DNA from: an uncultured bacterium
GTDB taxonomy: Bacteria > Bacteroidota > Bacteroidia > Bacteroidales > Bacteroidaceae
Direction: 5' to 3'
Length of the DNA: 32,373 nucleotides
Assembly (NCBI GenBank): GCA_905215555.1
Contig: CAJMQU010000051.1
Span: 1-32,373, forward strand
In this document: positions 31,621-32,373 of the stretch, piece by piece
How positions within the stretch are numbered: position 1 is the stretch's first letter
How the letters are laid out: each line of letters begins with the position of its first letter
Translations under genes and position numbers: made by a program
The notes under the pieces: generated by a model
Seen by the model: only the letters and a program-made list of their open reading frames with translations
Database searches by the model: none
Told to the model about the DNA's origin: nothing

Positions 31621-32373
31621 ATGACGCCTGTACATTTGCAACAATGGATACAGCATCCGGAAGCGTTGAACCGGGATACCTTGTACGAACTTCGCACATT
31701 GGTAGCCCGTTATCCTTATTTTCAGTCCCTACGTTTGCTTTATCTCAAGAATCTCTATGTGCTGCACGACATTAATTTCGGTGCGGAACTACGTAAAGCG
31801 GTATTGTATGTATCAGACCGCCGTGTATTGTTTTACCTGATTGAAGGAGACCGATATGCTCTCCATCCTTATGCTTCCACGCACATTGCCGAGAAGGATT
31901 TGGAAAAGGAACCGAGTATCGACCGTACTCTTTCTTTGATAGATGCTTTCCTTGCTACCATTCCTGAAGAACATTCACAGACGACGGAACTGGACTATGT
32001 CATGGATTATACTTCGTATCTGATGCAGGATGATGAAGAAACGGATATCACGGATGCACCATCGGAAGTTCCGGCAGAAGTGCCGAAGTTGCGCGGACAG
32101 GATTTGATAGATGGATTTCTCCGTCAGAGTGAAACAACAGTTACGCCCGAAGAAACCGTCCGGCTGGCGGAGGTGGATACAGAGCAAGAAGACGAAATGG
32201 AAGATGAAGAATCTGATGAGGAAACAACTCCGAAATCAGTTCCGGATGAGTTGGATGACAGTTGTTTCACCGAAACTTTGGCTAAAATTTATATCAAACA
32301 GCGCCGATATGACAAGGCTCTTGAAATTATTAAAAAATTAAGTTTGAATTATCCAAAAAAAAATGCTTACTTT
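31621..32373 (+). CDS. TPR-like protein of unknown function, 5' part (partial)
   Basis: The ATG at 31621 opens a frame with no stop before the right edge (251 codons seen). It is 8 bases after the lptE stop and in the same operon. There is no signal peptide, so a cytoplasmic protein is suggested. The start (MTPVHLQQWIQHPEALNRDTLYELRTLVARYPYFQSLRLLYLKNL) is helical. A long acidic stretch (about 170-210, many Glu/Asp) follows, and the visible end shows one TPR-like unit (FTETLAKIYIKQRRYDKALEIIKKLSLNYPKKNAYF). I recall a protein of this layout before secG in Bacteroides, but secG is not in view. Confidence 0.85.
   Translation, partial: MTPVHLQQWIQHPEALNRDTLYELRTLVARYPYFQSLRLLYLKNLYVLHDINFGAELRKAVLYVSDRRVLFYLIEGDRYALHPYASTHIAEKDLEKEPSIDRTLSLIDAFLATIPEEHSQTTELDYVMDYTSYLMQDDEETDITDAPSEVPAEVPKLRGQDLIDGFLRQSETTVTPEETVRLAEVDTEQEDEMEDEESDEETTPKSVPDELDDSCFTETLAKIYIKQRRYDKALEIIKKLSLNYPKKNAYF

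Noticed and set aside
1..32373. tRNA, rRNA, CRISPR arrays, insertion sequences or prophage genes
   Set aside because: No cloverleaf-like tracts, regularly spaced direct repeats, transposase or phage structural motifs were seen. Covariance-model and repeat-finder runs would be decisive.

Overview
The window looks like a chromosomal segment of a Bacteroides species. Three things point there. The proteins are typical Bacteroidales versions (SecA of about 1100 residues, DUF3810, DUF4105, DUF4837, DUF6340, Ndk beginning with a KPCT motif). Promoter-like sites follow the Bacteroides pattern (-33 TTTG, about 19-20 bp, -7 TAnnTTTG). Purine-rich Shine-Dalgarno sequences are mostly absent. The species cannot be set from sequence reading alone. 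Most of the window is vegetative core genome; the only clearly accessory pieces are a decayed RHS/barrel remnant and a small palindromic element.

Layout, left to right. 1-886: 3' part of rpsA, then a strong terminator. 968-1882: ribonuclease Z. 1968-3802: a four-gene, same-strand module of a small secreted protein resembling a C-terminal sorting domain, an ECF sigma factor, a single-pass membrane protein that is probably its anti-sigma factor, and a Spy/CpxP-like periplasmic protein. 3920-5808 (minus): MazG and a DUF3810 membrane protein with a HELAH motif. 5932-9268: a Cys4 membrane protein and valyl-tRNA synthetase, closed by three tandem hairpins. 9397-17355 (minus): a small acidic protein, a DUF6340 lipoprotein, secA, an alkaline-phosphatase-superfamily protein with eroded metal ligands, and a DUF4105 membrane protein. 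17356-18138 holds no intact gene, only an RHS fragment joined out of frame to a barrel-like C-terminus. 18139-24022: ndk, then coaX, a FadL-like outer-membrane protein, a TPR protein, lptC and a CNNM/CBS/CorC membrane protein. 24144-26282: a PpiD/SurA-like chaperone. 26433-28604: rlmN and a DUF4837 lipoprotein. 28613-28723: a palindromic repeat element. 28755-32373: pdxA, a sigma-54 activator with no sensor domain, lptE, and the start of a TPR-like gene that runs off the window.

A common theme is envelope biogenesis: SecA, LptC, LptE, the PpiD-like chaperone, a FadL-like barrel, several lipoproteins and a probable envelope-responsive ECF module. These are interleaved with housekeeping translation and cofactor genes. 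I see no tRNA, rRNA, CRISPR array, intact insertion sequence or prophage. The points most worth following are the ECF module, the DUF4105/pseudo-phosphatase pair, the RHS relic, the palindromic element, the near-leaderless promoters and the odd coaX start.
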